Program-made: the position numbers and the translations under genes
The notes under the pieces: model-generated
Seen by the model: the letters and a program-made list of their open reading frames with translations, nothing else
The model's database searches: none
What the model was told of the DNA's origin: nothing
From: Virgibacillus subterraneus
GTDB lineage: Bacteria; Bacillota; Bacilli; Bacillales; Amphibacillaceae
Assembly: GCF_900110695.1 (NCBI RefSeq)
Contig: NZ_FOEH01000009.1
Location: 1-64,000 of the forward strand
Direction: 5' to 3'
Length of the DNA: 64,000 bases
In this document: piece by piece, positions 24,973 to 34,108 of the stretch
Layout of the letters: every line of letters begins with the position of its first letter
How positions within the stretch are numbered: the first letter of the stretch is position 1

Positions 24973-27900
24973 CTAATCTTCCCTATTGACCTCAGATAAT
25001 TGTGTGATAAAGTTTTCGACTAATTCATAACGTTGGTGATGTGTATCACGTGTCCATTTGAATATCACCTTTAATTTACTTCCTTCCGTCCCAAGCTGGA
25101 CGTCGCGACCGAAACTATTGGCAAGCTCGAATAATTTCGATCCATCAATCTGCTGACTGCGGTCATCATCTACAAGCAATTCAATTTTTTTATTCTTTTC
25201 ACTTATCGTTTCGACTCGTTGTTGCTTCGCTAACCTTTTTAACGATGATACTACGAATAAATGCTCCACTTCTTCTGGATAATCACCAAATCGATCGATT
25301 AATTCATCTCGTAAATCTTCAATGTCATCCGATGAATCGATTGTTTGAAATTGTTTATACATTTCAATTTTTTGTTTTTCATCCTTGATATAGGTATCAG
25401 GAATATAAGCGTCAAGATTAAGTGTTAATTCTGGTTCAAATGCCTTAATATCATCGAGTTCTTTTCCATACTTACGTGCGTCAATTGCATCTTTCAGCAT
25501 TTGGGAATACATATCAAATCCTACCGAATCAATAAAGCCGTGTTGTTGTGACCCTAATAAGTTCCCAGCACCACGTATTGACAAATCACGCATGGCGATT
25601 TTAAATCCAGAACCAAGCTCCGTAAACTCTTTAATCGCTTGCAAACGTTTTTCAGCAATTTCAGTAAGTACCTTATCCTTCTGGTAGGTGAAATATGCAT
25701 ATGCTACTCGGTTTGACCTGCCTACACGTCCTCTAAGCTGATACAATTGGCTCAAGCCCATTCGATCAGCATCATTAACAATTAATGTATTAACATTTGG
25801 AATATCAACACCTGTCTCAATAATTGTAGTACTAACAAGTACATCATACTCGCCTTCCAAAAAAGCAAATATAACATTTTCCAACTCTGTCTCATTCATT
25901 TGGCCATGAGCAACAGCTATTCTTGCATCATCAACAAGCATACCAAGGTCACGCGCTACACTATCAATATTTTCGACACGATTATAGAGGAAAAATACTT
26001 GTCCGCCTCGTGACATTTCCCGTTCAATTGCCTCTCGAATGAAAATTGGATTATATTCCATTACATACGTCTGGATCGGAAAACGATTTTCCGGTGGTGT
26101 TTCAATTACAGATAAATCACGGACTCCAAGCATCGACATGTGAAGTGTTCTTGGAATCGGTGTTGCTGTTAATGTAAGTACATCAACATTTGTTTTAAGT
26201 TCTTTAATTTTTTCTTTATGTTTTACACCAAAGCGCTGTTCTTCATCAACAACGAGCAGTCCTAACTCACGAAATTGTACATCTTTTGATAGTAATCGGT
26301 GTGTTCCGATTACAATGTCGACTAACCCTTTTCGAAGCCCGTCCATTGTTTCCTTCTGTTGTTTTTTCGTTCGAAATCTACTTAATATACCGATATTTAC
26401 CGCATGATCTAAGAACCGCTCACTAATGGTTTCAAAATGTTGCTGCGCCAATATTGTCGTTGGAACTAAGATAGCCACTTGTTTTCCATCCGCCACCGCT
26501 TTGAAGGCTGCACGAATGGCTACTTCCGTTTTCCCATAACCAACATCACCACAAAGCAGCCGATCCATTGGACGTTCTCTTTCCATATCATGCTTGATTT
26601 CTTCAATACACCTTATCTGATCTTCGGTTTCCTGGTATGCAAAGGAAGCTTCAAATTCTCGTTGCATTTCTGTATCTTCACTGAATGAATAACCCTTTCG
26701 TGCTTCACGTTCAGCATATAGCTTAATTAGGTCATCAGCGATATCTTCCACGGACGATTGTACTTTACGTTTTACTTTCGTCCATTCACTTCCACCTAGT
26801 TTATATAATCTCGGTTCCTTACCTTCTGAGCCAACGAATTTCTGTACTAAATCTATCTGATCAATCGGAACGAAGAGTTTATCATCACCAGAGTATTTAA
26901 TCAGCATATAATCCTTATGCATGTCACTAACCTCAAGTGTTTCGATACCTAAATACTTTCCAATTCCATGGTTAGCATGAACAACATAGTCTCCAACTTT
27001 CAACTCCTGATAGTCCTTAATACGTTCAGCATTAGAGATCTTTTGCTTCTTACGTGTACGTTTCATTTTCTTTTTAAATAATTCATTTTCCGTAATTAAC
27101 ACCAATTTGTGCATCGGCATTTCAATACCACTGCTGATATTACCAACAGCTATCGTTGGTTTAGTAACAGGAAGCTCCAGCTTACTTGAAACAACTGAAT
27201 CAATATCATAGTCTAAAAAAATGGAATGAATTTTTTCAGCCCTTTTTTCGTTTGGCGCCAAAACGACAACAGAAAAATCACCTTTTTCCCAACGTTTTAA
27301 TTCATTCTGAAACAAATTCATTTGCCCATGAAACTCCTGCATAGCTCGAGAGGACAAATTTATAATATTTTGCGGTTGTGTATTCGGTATATGCCGTAAA
27401 AAAACCGACATATAAAGACGCTGTTGCGTCATGTTTTCCCATACCGTATGCCAGTCAAAGGAAAACCTACTACCTCGCACCATTTTGTTCGTCTCTAATA
27501 GGTTGCTGTACCATTCTGCTTCCTCTGAATCCAAATGTGTTGCTGTTTCTTGGATTCTGCTCATTTCATCCATAATTACCATACCGTCTGCAGGTAAATA
27601 ATCTAACAAACTAGCAGGATTATTATACAGAAAGCCAATATATTTATACATTTCCTGGAATCGTTCAAGATTCTTTAATCGTTCAATATCGTGTTCCATT
27701 ACTTCAATCAGGGTTTCTTTCGCTTCCGGTTTTTTTAATTTCTTCAGCGATTCCGATAGCGCCCTTTCTACACGTTGTGCTCCCGTTACCATATCTTGTT
27801 CACTTAACAGAAGCTCAGTAGCGGGGCCAATTGTTATTTCCTTCTTTTTTTCCAAGGACCGCTGTGAGTCCACATCAAAAAAACGTATGGAGTCTATTTC

Positions 27901-28497
27901 GTCGTCAAATAACTCAATACGGACTGGGTTCAATTCCGTTACAGGATATATATCTATAATACCGCCTCGGCGACTGAATTCTCCAGGTGCTGTGACCATA
28001 GTTGTCCGTTCATATCCCATATCTACCAAAGATGATAGGTATTTTTCAACATCAATATCCTCGCCAAAGGTAAAACGTAACTGATAATCACGCCAATAAC
28101 TTGCTGGCGGCAAAATACGTTTTAAGGCAGCTACCGGAGCAATTAAAATACCTGATTTTTTCTGTGACCACTCAGTCAACGCATCTATTCGCTGGCTTCT
28201 TAATTCAGGACTGGCAACAGCAATCTCTGATGCAATCAATTCATTGACAGGATACAAATGTATTTGTTCATCACCCATAAACTCTGCCAAATCATCATAC
28301 AACTGCTGCGCTTGTACAAGTTGATGTGTGATAAGTAAGACTGGTTTATGTAATGATTCATTAATAATAGATACAAGTAAACTTCTTGCAGAACCTGACA
28401 ACCCCGCAACAAGCTGTTCTTTCATCCCTCCAGAAATTCCGTTAATTATTGATTCAACATCTTCTTTTGAACGTAGATAATCATTAATCCCTTTCAT
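24973..28497 (-). CDS. mfd: transcription-repair coupling factor Mfd
   Basis: DNA translocase that removes RNA polymerase stalled at lesions and recruits UvrA. 1174 aa: UvrB-like N-terminal domains (~1-330), the RNAP-interaction domain (~500-565, LKVGDYVVHANHGIGKYLGI), RecG-like helicase motifs with Walker A LLCGDVGYGKTEVA, DEEQRFG, TATPIPRTL and QLRGRVGRS, and the C-terminal TRCF domain. ATG 28497 follows AGGTGGGG and gives the family N-terminus; in-frame codons up to 28554 lack a site. Confidence 0.97.
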   Translation of the reverse strand: MKGINDYLRSKEDVESIINGISGGMKEQLVAGLSGSARSLLVSIINESLHKPVLLITHQLVQAQQLYDDLAEFMGDEQIHLYPVNELIASEIAVASPELRSQRIDALTEWSQKKSGILIAPVAALKRILPPASYWRDYQLRFTFGEDIDVEKYLSSLVDMGYERTTMVTAPGEFSRRGGIIDIYPVTELNPVRIELFDDEIDSIRFFDVDSQRSLEKKKEITIGPATELLLSEQDMVTGAQRVERALSESLKKLKKPEAKETLIEVMEHDIERLKNLERFQEMYKYIGFLYNNPASLLDYLPADGMVIMDEMSRIQETATHLDSEEAEWYSNLLETNKMVRGSRFSFDWHTVWENMTQQRLYMSVFLRHIPNTQPQNIINLSSRAMQEFHGQMNLFQNELKRWEKGDFSVVVLAPNEKRAEKIHSIFLDYDIDSVVSSKLELPVTKPTIAVGNISSGIEMPMHKLVLITENELFKKKMKRTRKKQKISNAERIKDYQELKVGDYVVHANHGIGKYLGIETLEVSDMHKDYMLIKYSGDDKLFVPIDQIDLVQKFVGSEGKEPRLYKLGGSEWTKVKRKVQSSVEDIADDLIKLYAEREARKGYSFSEDTEMQREFEASFAYQETEDQIRCIEEIKHDMERERPMDRLLCGDVGYGKTEVAIRAAFKAVADGKQVAILVPTTILAQQHFETISERFLDHAVNIGILSRFRTKKQQKETMDGLRKGLVDIVIGTHRLLSKDVQFRELGLLVVDEEQRFGVKHKEKIKELKTNVDVLTLTATPIPRTLHMSMLGVRDLSVIETPPENRFPIQTYVMEYNPIFIREAIEREMSRGGQVFFLYNRVENIDSVARDLGMLVDDARIAVAHGQMNETELENVIFAFLEGEYDVLVSTTIIETGVDIPNVNTLIVNDADRMGLSQLYQLRGRVGRSNRVAYAYFTYQKDKVLTEIAEKRLQAIKEFTELGSGFKIAMRDLSIRGAGNLLGSQQHGFIDSVGFDMYSQMLKDAIDARKYGKELDDIKAFEPELTLNLDAYIPDTYIKDEKQKIEMYKQFQTIDSSDDIEDLRDELIDRFGDYPEEVEHLFVVSSLKRLAKQQRVETISEKNKKIELLVDDDRSQQIDGSKLFELANSFGRDVQLGTEGSKLKVIFKWTRDTHHQRYELVENFITQLSEVNRED

Positions 28498-28639
28498 TTT
28501 TCCCCACCTGCTTAAGTGCAAAAATGCCTTGGCTAGCGTTGAGTTGTATCGCATAGCAACTAGTAGTATTTCTTTCCTGTACTTACATTGCTAAGCGATC
28601 ACTAACGTTTATGAAATAACCAAAGCTATCTTGCGTATG

Positions 28640-28870
28640 TTATTGTATGAAATAGTCTAACTCATGATACTGTGGATGGCTGCCAAGCGATTCTTCACAG
28701 TTTTCACAAATGGTTTGAATATGAACATCACCATTATTCTGATAGTGAATCATTTCTTGTTTATCCTCAGTTGATAATTTATTCCATCCCAGCATCGACG
28801 TATCTATTACTTGCTGATTTAATTTACCAATTTCATGTCCACAATGTCTGCATTTATAGACAATAGACAT
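28640..28870 (-). CDS. fin: anti-sigma-F factor Fin
   Basis: Forespore protein that displaces sigma-F from RNA polymerase and helps the change to sigma-G. The 76-aa product has two zinc CxxC pairs, CRHCG near the N-terminus and CENCEESL near residue 60, and matches B. subtilis Fin in length and in the HYHEL-like end. ATG 28870 follows GAGGAGG by eight nt; in-frame starts up to 28963 lie inside pth. It has a sigma-F-like promoter inside the end of pth. Confidence 0.92.
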   Translation of the reverse strand: MSIVYKCRHCGHEIGKLNQQVIDTSMLGWNKLSTEDKQEMIHYQNNGDVHIQTICENCEESLGSHPQYHELDYFIQ

Positions 28871-28907
28871 ACAAAAAACCTCCTCGAATAAACATGGGGT
28901 ACAATAA

Positions 28908-28935
28908 AGTTTATCCGAAAAGCATCTTTTTATAC
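28908..28935 (-). promoter_or_regulatory. candidate sigma-F promoter of fin
   Basis: GTATA (28931-28935), 14-bp spacer, GGATAAACTT starting at 28916 on the minus strand. The -10 fits GGNRANAMTW at all but one position; the spacer is one or two bp short of the usual 15-16. Confidence 0.55.
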
Positions 28936-28946
28936 TATATGTGGTT

Positions 28947-29507
28947 TTAATTATTAAATTCATTCATTACTTCAGAAAACGACTTTTCTAACCATGCTTC
29001 ACATGCGTCTGCTGCTTTTTGAATACCGGAATCAACCGCTTCATGTTTTTCTTTTGGAAATGATCCAAGTACATAATCAACTACTTGCATTTGACCTGAA
29101 GGACGTCCAATACCAATTCTAAGCCGTTTAAATTCTTTGGTACCTAAATGTTCAATAGTGGAACGAATTCCATTATGACCGCCGTGACTGCCTTTTTGAC
29201 GTAACCGGATTTTACCTGTTGGAAGGTCGAGGTCATCATAAATCACAAGAACATCATCAACAGCAATATTATAAAAGTCAATTAACGGACGAATAGATCC
29301 ACCCGAGAGGTTCATATATGTTTGTGGCTGCAGGAGAATAACTTTTTCATTTCCAAGAAACTCAACCGTTGATTTTCCATTGAACTTGTCCTTCTTTAGT
29401 TTCCAATTGTGGCGATCCACTAATTCATCAATTACCATAAATCCAATATTATGGCGTGTTTTTTTAAATTTTCTTCCTGGATTTCCTAACCCAACGATAC
29501 ATTTCAT
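28947..29507 (-). CDS. pth: peptidyl-tRNA hydrolase
   Basis: Releases peptides from peptidyl-tRNA that drops off ribosomes; essential (spoVC in B. subtilis). The 186-aa protein starts [20 protein letters not shown], with the catalytic His in HNIG, then [12 protein letters not shown] and [11 protein letters not shown]. It lies between ctc and fin, the conserved order. Confidence 0.97.
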   Translation of the reverse strand: MKCIVGLGNPGRKFKKTRHNIGFMVIDELVDRHNWKLKKDKFNGKSTVEFLGNEKVILLQPQTYMNLSGGSIRPLIDFYNIAVDDVLVIYDDLDLPTGKIRLRQKGSHGGHNGIRSTIEHLGTKEFKRLRIGIGRPSGQMQVVDYVLGSFPKEKHEAVDSGIQKAADACEAWLEKSFSEVMNEFNN

Positions 29508-29574
29508 TTTGCTACTTCCTTTATGGACTAGTTTATCTAACTTTTTATATTGTACTGTCTTTATGTCAGAAAAT

Positions 29575-29608
29575 AAAGCAAAACCCTCCTATACAGAATA
29601 GGAGGGTT
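29575..29608 (-). terminator. intrinsic terminator after ctc
   Basis: Perfect 11-bp stem AACCCTCCTAT/ATAGGAGGGTT with a 5-nt loop and a following TTTTGCTTTATTTT on the minus strand, so pth probably has its own promoter. Confidence 0.85.
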
Positions 29609-29631
29609 CATATGCTTATAGTCAAAATTAT

Positions 29632-30261
29632 TTACTCTTCTTCATCGTCCTTCGCACCAACTAGTTCAGGTTCAGCATTTTCATCTGCTTCCTCTTCAGT
29701 TTCATCCAGTGTATCTGGTGGTACTACCGTTGCAACAGTGGTATCTGCATCTTCTAGAAATTCATATTTACTTGCTTTTGGTAAATCGGCAATTGCAATC
29801 GTATCACCGATTCCAAGTTCTGAAACATCAACAGAGATTTGCTCTGGAATATCTGCTGGTTTCGCTCTTACCTGTAATTCAAACAATGGCTGCTGCAGGA
29901 CACCGCCTTCTTTAGCGCCATATGCCTCGCCCTCGAGATTTAATGGTACTTCTACGTCCATTTCTTCAGCCATATTCACGATATAGAAATCAGCATGAAT
30001 TAATTCATCTTTAATTGAATCCATTTGATATTCGTGCAGCATTACATCTTCGGCTTTATCACCCTCAATTTCAAGTGAAATTATTGCGTTTCTGCCTTCG
30101 TCACGAACAGTTTTTACTAAGTCAATGCTATTTACAGCAATCGCTTTAGCTTCCTTATCTTTCCCGTATACAACAGATGGAACATCTCCACTTTCACGGA
30201 TTTGTTTTGTTGCAGATTTTGAATGATCTTCCCGTTTTGTTGCTTTTAGTTTTACTGCCAT
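29632..30261 (-). CDS. ctc: 50S ribosomal protein L25/general stress protein Ctc
   Basis: Ribosomal 5S-RNA-binding protein made at higher level in stress. 209 aa: an L25 domain (~1-95) followed by the TL5/CTC C-terminal beta domain (~95-190), with an acidic tail of D/E residues (~190-209). ATG 30261 follows GGAGGG; the GTG nine nt upstream overlaps that site. A sigma-B-like promoter follows the prs stop codon and a terminator-like hairpin lies just ahead of the ribosome binding site. Confidence 0.95.
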   Translation of the reverse strand: MAVKLKATKREDHSKSATKQIRESGDVPSVVYGKDKEAKAIAVNSIDLVKTVRDEGRNAIISLEIEGDKAEDVMLHEYQMDSIKDELIHADFYIVNMAEEMDVEVPLNLEGEAYGAKEGGVLQQPLFELQVRAKPADIPEQISVDVSELGIGDTIAIADLPKASKYEFLEDADTTVATVVPPDTLDETEEEADENAEPELVGAKDDEEE

Positions 30262-30280
30262 GTTTATCACCCTCCATTAT

Positions 30281-30306
30281 TTAAAAACTTGGTACTTGAC
30301 CAAGTT
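30281..30306 (-). terminator. hairpin with short U-tract in the ctc leader (terminator or attenuator)
   Basis: AACTTGG-TCAAGTA-CCAAGTT followed by TTTAAATAA on the minus strand, about 20 nt ahead of the ctc start. It may end prs read-through or attenuate ctc. The T-run is short. Confidence 0.45.
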
Positions 30307-30328
30307 TATATGGCAAAAATCTTTCCTA

Positions 30329-30375
30329 GCAACTAAAGCTTACCATTAGGTAGTGATAAGCCCAAGTTTGCTAAT
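30329..30375 (+). repeat. fragment of terminator-anchored element, copy 6 (opposite orientation)
   Basis: AGCAACTAAAGCTTACCATT...GTGATAAGCCCAAGTTTGCTAA lines up with the second half of copy 5 (GTACAACTAAGG...GGCGATAAGCCAAGTTTTCTAA). It lies inside the ctc leader on the plus strand. Confidence 0.55.
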
Positions 30376-30432
30376 CATCTCTTACTATTAAAACATAATT
30401 TTAGTAATAGACAAAATTTCTACGCATTTTTT

Positions 30433-30458
30433 ATTCCCGTATTTTTATCATCTTAAAC
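30433..30458 (-). promoter_or_regulatory. candidate sigma-B promoter of ctc
   Basis: GTTTAA (30453-30458), 14-bp spacer, GGGAAT (30433-30438) on the minus strand; consensus is GTTTAA-N12-15-GGGTAT. It begins two nt past the prs stop. B. subtilis ctc is a classical sigma-B gene. Confidence 0.65.
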
Positions 30459-30460
30459 GT

Positions 30461-31414
30461 TTAATCGAATAGAATACTTACTGATTGCAATTCATGTATA
30501 CGAATAATTGCTTCACCAATTAACGGTGCAACCGACAATTCGGTAATTTTTTCACTTTGTTTATCTTCAGGAAGTGGAATTGAGTTCGTAATAATCAGTT
30601 CCTTTATTTTCGAATTATCAATTCGCTCAATCGCTGGGCCTGATAAAACAGGATGTGTACAGCAGGCGTAAACTTCTTTAGCACCATTTTCAATTAATGC
30701 ATTTGCTGCCAATGTAATTGTACCTGCAGTATCGATAATATCATCTATAAGAATAGCTGTCTTGCCTTCAATATTACCAACGATATTCATAACTTCTGCA
30801 ACATTTGGACGAGGACGCCGTTTATCGATTATACCAATTGGTGCTTTTAAGCGATCGGCCATTTTTCGTGCACGTGTTACACCACCATGATCGGGTGAGA
30901 CGATAACTAAGTCCTCAAAACTTTTCGTTTCAAAGTAATTAGATAAAATTGGCACACCTTGCAAGTGATCGATCGGAACATTAAAGAAACCCTGAATTTG
31001 TGGTGCATGTAAATCAAGTGTAATTACACGACTAGCGCCAGCTGTCTCAAGCAAATCAGCTACAAGCTTAGCAGCAATTGGTTCTCTTGACCTTGCTTTA
31101 CGGTCTTGTCTAGCATAACCGTAGTATGGCATAACAATATTAATTGATCTTGCTGAAGCTCGTTTTAGTGCATCAATCATAATTAATAGCTCCATAATGT
31201 GTGTGTTAACTGGAGCACAAGTTGATTGAACGACATACACATCACACCCGCGAATACTTTCCTCAATATTAATTTGAATTTCACCATCGCTAAAAGCAGA
31301 AACCGTACACTCACCTAATGTTGTACCAATATGGCTAGCGATGTCCTCAGCTAATTGACGATTTGAATTCAGTGAAAAGACTTTCAAAGACCGATCCTTG
31401 TAGCTAGATGCCAT
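30461..31414 (-). CDS. prs: ribose-phosphate pyrophosphokinase
   Basis: Makes PRPP from ribose-5-phosphate and ATP for purine, pyrimidine, His, Trp and NAD synthesis. The 317-aa protein has the PRPP synthase signature ([11 protein letters not shown], in DLHA), [13 protein letters not shown] and the PRPP loop [12 protein letters not shown]. It is 14 nt downstream of glmU, the conserved glmU-prs pair. Confidence 0.97.
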   Translation of the reverse strand: MASSYKDRSLKVFSLNSNRQLAEDIASHIGTTLGECTVSAFSDGEIQINIEESIRGCDVYVVQSTCAPVNTHIMELLIMIDALKRASARSINIVMPYYGYARQDRKARSREPIAAKLVADLLETAGASRVITLDLHAPQIQGFFNVPIDHLQGVPILSNYFETKSFEDLVIVSPDHGGVTRARKMADRLKAPIGIIDKRRPRPNVAEVMNIVGNIEGKTAILIDDIIDTAGTITLAANALIENGAKEVYACCTHPVLSGPAIERIDNSKIKELIITNSIPLPEDKQSEKITELSVAPLIGEAIIRIHELQSVSILFD

Positions 31415-31428
31415 GAGATAACCCTCCG

Positions 31429-32808
31429 TTAGTTTTTATTTCTGTTTTTTATCCTTGATGCATAGCCTTCTTTATTCGTTTGTCTTGCACGTGCAACAGA
31501 TAATGAATCTTCAGGCACATCCTTCGTAATCGTTGATCCTGCAGCAACATAAGAACCTTTCCCTACTGTAACTGGGGCAATAAGATTGGAATTGCAGCCA
31601 ATAAAGGAATCATCTTCAATTGTGGTTAAATATTTATTTTTCCCATCATAGTTAACCGTAATCGTTCCACAACCGATATTTACATTACTTCCAACTTCTG
31701 CGTCACCAATGTAACTTAAGTGGGAAACTTTACTTTTATCTCCGATGACTGTCTTTTTCACTTCAACAAAGTTCCCGATTTTTGCGTCATCACCGATTGA
31801 TGCTTCTGGTCGGATATGAGCATATGGTCCAATTTGTACACGACTACCTATTTTACTATCTTTGGCAACGCTTTGTTTGACAATACTTGCTTCACCAACA
31901 GAACAATCGATAATTTCACTATGCGGACCTATTTCAGCATCGGTTCTTATAATCGATTTACCCTTTATAAGCGATCCAGGATGTATCAAGACATCCTGTT
32001 CAATTGTAACATCTGGACTTATATATGTGTTATCAGGGTCTAAAATTGTAACCCCATTTCGCATATGTTTTTCATTGATACGCTTCTTCATTGTTGCTTC
32101 GGCCTTAGCTAATGCTACACGGTCATTAACACCAAGTGTTTCTTCAAAATCTGGTGTGATTGAAGCACTAACCTTCTCGTCCTGACTTCGCAAAATTTCA
32201 ATTACATCCGGCAAATAATATTCACCTTGCACATTATCATTTGAAACTTTTTGCAGAGCCTGAAATAGTGCCTTGTTATCAAAACAGTATGTACCCGTAT
32301 TGATTTCATCAACTAACAGTTCCTGATCATCTGCATCTTTGTGTTCAACAATCCGCTCTACTTCATTATTTTCATTACGAATAACCCTACCGTAACCTGT
32401 AGGGTTTAGAACTTTTGTTGTTAAAATTGTCGCCTTAGCACCTTCTCGTTCATGGTGATCAAAGAGCGCCCGGTATGTTGTGCTTGTAATTAATGGAGTA
32501 TCTCCACACACTACAATAGTTGTTCCCTCTTTATCTTTTAATAATTCCTCTGCCTGTAATACTGCATGTCCAGTTCCTAATTGTTCTTCCTGAATGACAA
32601 ACTTGCTTTGGTCTCCAATATGATCAGACACCTCTTCAGCACCATGACCCACAATCGTAACCATTTCATCCAGCTGTACAGCATTTAATTGTCCTATTAC
32701 ATGCTGCAGCATTGGACGGCCTAATACAGGATGAAGTACTTTATATAGTTTTGACTTCATTCTTGTGCCTTGTCCAGCTGCAAGAATGATAGCATAACGG
32801 TTCACCAT
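31429..32808 (-). CDS. glmU: bifunctional GlcNAc-1-phosphate uridyltransferase/GlcN-1-phosphate acetyltransferase
   Basis: Makes UDP-GlcNAc for peptidoglycan and teichoic acids. 459 aa: an N-terminal uridyltransferase domain ([20 protein letters not shown], residues ~8-28) and a C-terminal left-handed beta-helix acetyltransferase of hexapeptide repeats (~250-440), with NFVEVKK and [17 protein letters not shown] at 32808. It follows spoVG at a distance of 700 bp filled with repeats, unlike the compact layout in B. subtilis. Confidence 0.97.
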   Translation of the reverse strand: MVNRYAIILAAGQGTRMKSKLYKVLHPVLGRPMLQHVIGQLNAVQLDEMVTIVGHGAEEVSDHIGDQSKFVIQEEQLGTGHAVLQAEELLKDKEGTTIVVCGDTPLITSTTYRALFDHHEREGAKATILTTKVLNPTGYGRVIRNENNEVERIVEHKDADDQELLVDEINTGTYCFDNKALFQALQKVSNDNVQGEYYLPDVIEILRSQDEKVSASITPDFEETLGVNDRVALAKAEATMKKRINEKHMRNGVTILDPDNTYISPDVTIEQDVLIHPGSLIKGKSIIRTDAEIGPHSEIIDCSVGEASIVKQSVAKDSKIGSRVQIGPYAHIRPEASIGDDAKIGNFVEVKKTVIGDKSKVSHLSYIGDAEVGSNVNIGCGTITVNYDGKNKYLTTIEDDSFIGCNSNLIAPVTVGKGSYVAAGSTITKDVPEDSLSVARARQTNKEGYASRIKNRNKN

Positions 32809-32929
32809 GAAGAATCCTCCATTCTAATTATCCATTATGAATATATCTCAAAAAAGAGATGATTTCAACAGATACAAGCGGATGGAGATTAATAATTTTT
32901 GGAAAAAGCACTGTAAAAAAATACTTGAG

Positions 32930-33122
32930 TGCTACGACACCGCTTCGGAAATACACTTCGCGCACCTTAGGGCAACGCTTCAGCTTCCTCGGAAGCAAAA
33001 ACCACTTCCTGCGGGATCTTCAGCTGTTGCTGCGACCAACAGGACGTTCTAGTACCGGCGTTGGTCACAGGACGTGACCTTTTTTAGCCGGTGCCCCACA
33101 GGAGTCTCCGTGTATCTCCTAC
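32930..33122 (+). repeat. GC-rich inverted-repeat element, copy 2
   Basis: Begins GAGTGCTACGACACCGCTTC-GGAAATACACTTCGCGCACC and ends CCCCACAGGAGTCTCCGTGTATCTCC, matching the ends of copy 1a (18165-18287) closely. The interior has a second complementary pair (ACAGGACGT...ACGTGACC) and differs from copy 1a. Overlapping short ORFs have no ribosome binding sites. Confidence 0.8.
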
Positions 33123-33200
33123 GCTGGATTACGTACACTATATCCTGGAAGTTAACAAATGTATATTGTGATGGATTAAAATAAGACATTTAAATCTTCA

Positions 33201-33229
33201 GAGAGGATTTATGCTTTCTTAACTGCCAA
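33201..33229 (-). repeat. fragment of terminator-anchored element, copy 7
   Basis: GAGGATTTATGCTTTCTTAA-CTGCC is the palindrome end; a small AAGAAACT/AGTTCTT hairpin follows on its right but without a U-tract. Confidence 0.5.
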
Positions 33230-33334
33230 GAAACTCGCAGTTCTTTTTTATTCTAGGTATGGAAAAATACGCGACAGATGTCGCAATGATACCGAAGCGG
33301 TGAGAACGAAGTATTCTGACTGAACGATTCAAAG

Positions 33335-33410
33335 AACTCAACTATCATTAGAATAAGAGAAAACAACATTAATGAAATTTTTCACCGTGAAGCAGTTTAT
33401 ATCATCTGCA
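33335..33410 (+). repeat. dispersed CTGTGATGCAGTTTATA block, copy 2
   Basis: AACTATCATTAGAATAAGAG and TTTTTCACCGTGAAGCAGTT pair in order with the copy at 24160-24230. The preceding 33262-33330 (GACAGATGTCGC, GAAGCGGTGAGAACG) shares the GAAC/GCGGTGAGAACG theme of that locus in part. Confidence 0.5.
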
Positions 33411-33464
33411 AGGGTTAAATTTACGAAAAGAGCCTTAGAAATACACTCCGTCATATTTAATTAC

Positions 33465-33501
33465 AAAAAAAGAAGGCTAACCTGGTTGCAGATTAGACCT
33501 C
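33465..33501 (-). terminator. intrinsic terminator after spoVG
   Basis: GAGGTCTAATC/GGTTAGCCTTC stem (one mismatch, G-U pairs) with a TTTTTTT tail on the minus strand, 16 nt past the spoVG stop. It implies that glmU is not simply read from spoVG. Confidence 0.72.
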
Positions 33502-33516
33502 TCGTTGATCATGTTA

Positions 33517-33807
33517 TTAGGAAGCGCCAGCTTCTTCATATCGCACTTCTTCTTCACCAGCACGACGGTATTCTTCTAGTACCGCATCCTGTATTTTTGC
33601 ACGAGTATTGGAATTAATGGGATGCGCAATATCCCTGAATTCACCGTCAGGAGTACGTTTGGATGGCATAGCTACAAATAATCCATTATTCCCATCGATG
33701 ACACGGATATCATGGACAACAAACTCCTGATCCAAAGTAATCGATGCAATTGCTCGCATTCTTCCCTCTGTGTTAACGCGGCGTAATCTTACGTCAGTTA
33801 CTTCCAT
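33517..33807 (-). CDS. spoVG: septation/RNA-binding regulator SpoVG
   Basis: Small conserved DNA/RNA-binding regulator; affects cortex formation and septum position in B. subtilis. The 96-aa protein starts [20 protein letters not shown] and has [21 protein letters not shown] and the [10 protein letters not shown] block. ATG 33807 follows AGGTGGTG. A sigma-H promoter precedes it. yabJ, usually between purR and spoVG, is missing. Confidence 0.97.
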   Translation of the reverse strand: MEVTDVRLRRVNTEGRMRAIASITLDQEFVVHDIRVIDGNNGLFVAMPSKRTPDGEFRDIAHPINSNTRAKIQDAVLEEYRRAGEEEVRYEEAGAS

Positions 33808-33848
33808 GATGTTTCACCACCTTTTCCCTTTTGAACTTATTATCAATA

Positions 33849-33875
33849 ATTCAACAAAACAATGAGAATTCCTGC
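33849..33875 (-). promoter_or_regulatory. sigma-H promoter of spoVG with AT-rich upstream region
   Basis: GCAGGAATT (33867-33875) and TTGAATT with GAAT at 33849-33852 on the minus strand, close to the sigma-H consensus (RNAGGAWWW and RNNGAAT) and to the B. subtilis spoVG promoter. An A/T-only stretch (33876-33930) lies upstream, as in B. subtilis. Confidence 0.75.
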
Positions 33876-33923
33876 TTATTTTTAAAAAAAATTTAAAAAG
33901 ACTAAAAAAGCTTAAAAAAGCTT

Positions 33924-34070
33924 AAGAAAACTTGGCATACGTTAAAGGAATTCTTATGAAAGCGTATTGTTGCTTTCTCAGAATCCCTTATACTTTGGAG
34001 TTCAATCCTTTAGGCAAAATGCCTTAGTTGCACTTATGCAGTAGGAAATTTTTTATACTTTTTAAACTGC
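33924..34070 (-). repeat. terminator-anchored element, copy 8 (long subtype)
   Basis: About 147 bp. It has the usual ends (AAGAAAACTTGGCAT and CCTTAGTTGCACTTATGCAG...TTTAAACTGC) but an insert of ~65 bp with GGAATTCTTATGAAAGCGTA, CTTTCTCAG and CCCTTATACTTTGGAGT. The start of the element on the minus strand abuts the U-tract of the purR terminator. Confidence 0.85.
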
Positions 34071-34105
34071 AAAAAAAAATCTTTCATAAATTGAAAGATT
34101 TTTTT
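34071..34105 (-). terminator. intrinsic terminator after purR
   Basis: AAATCTTTCAA/TTGAAAGATTT type stem with TTTTTTTTT on the minus strand, immediately after the purR stop. Confidence 0.88.
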
Positions 34106-34108
34106 GAT

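Noticed and set aside
32837-33077. Two overlapping ~70-aa frames downstream of glmU
   Set aside because: They cover the GC-rich element shared with 18165-18287, so they are non-coding repeat.
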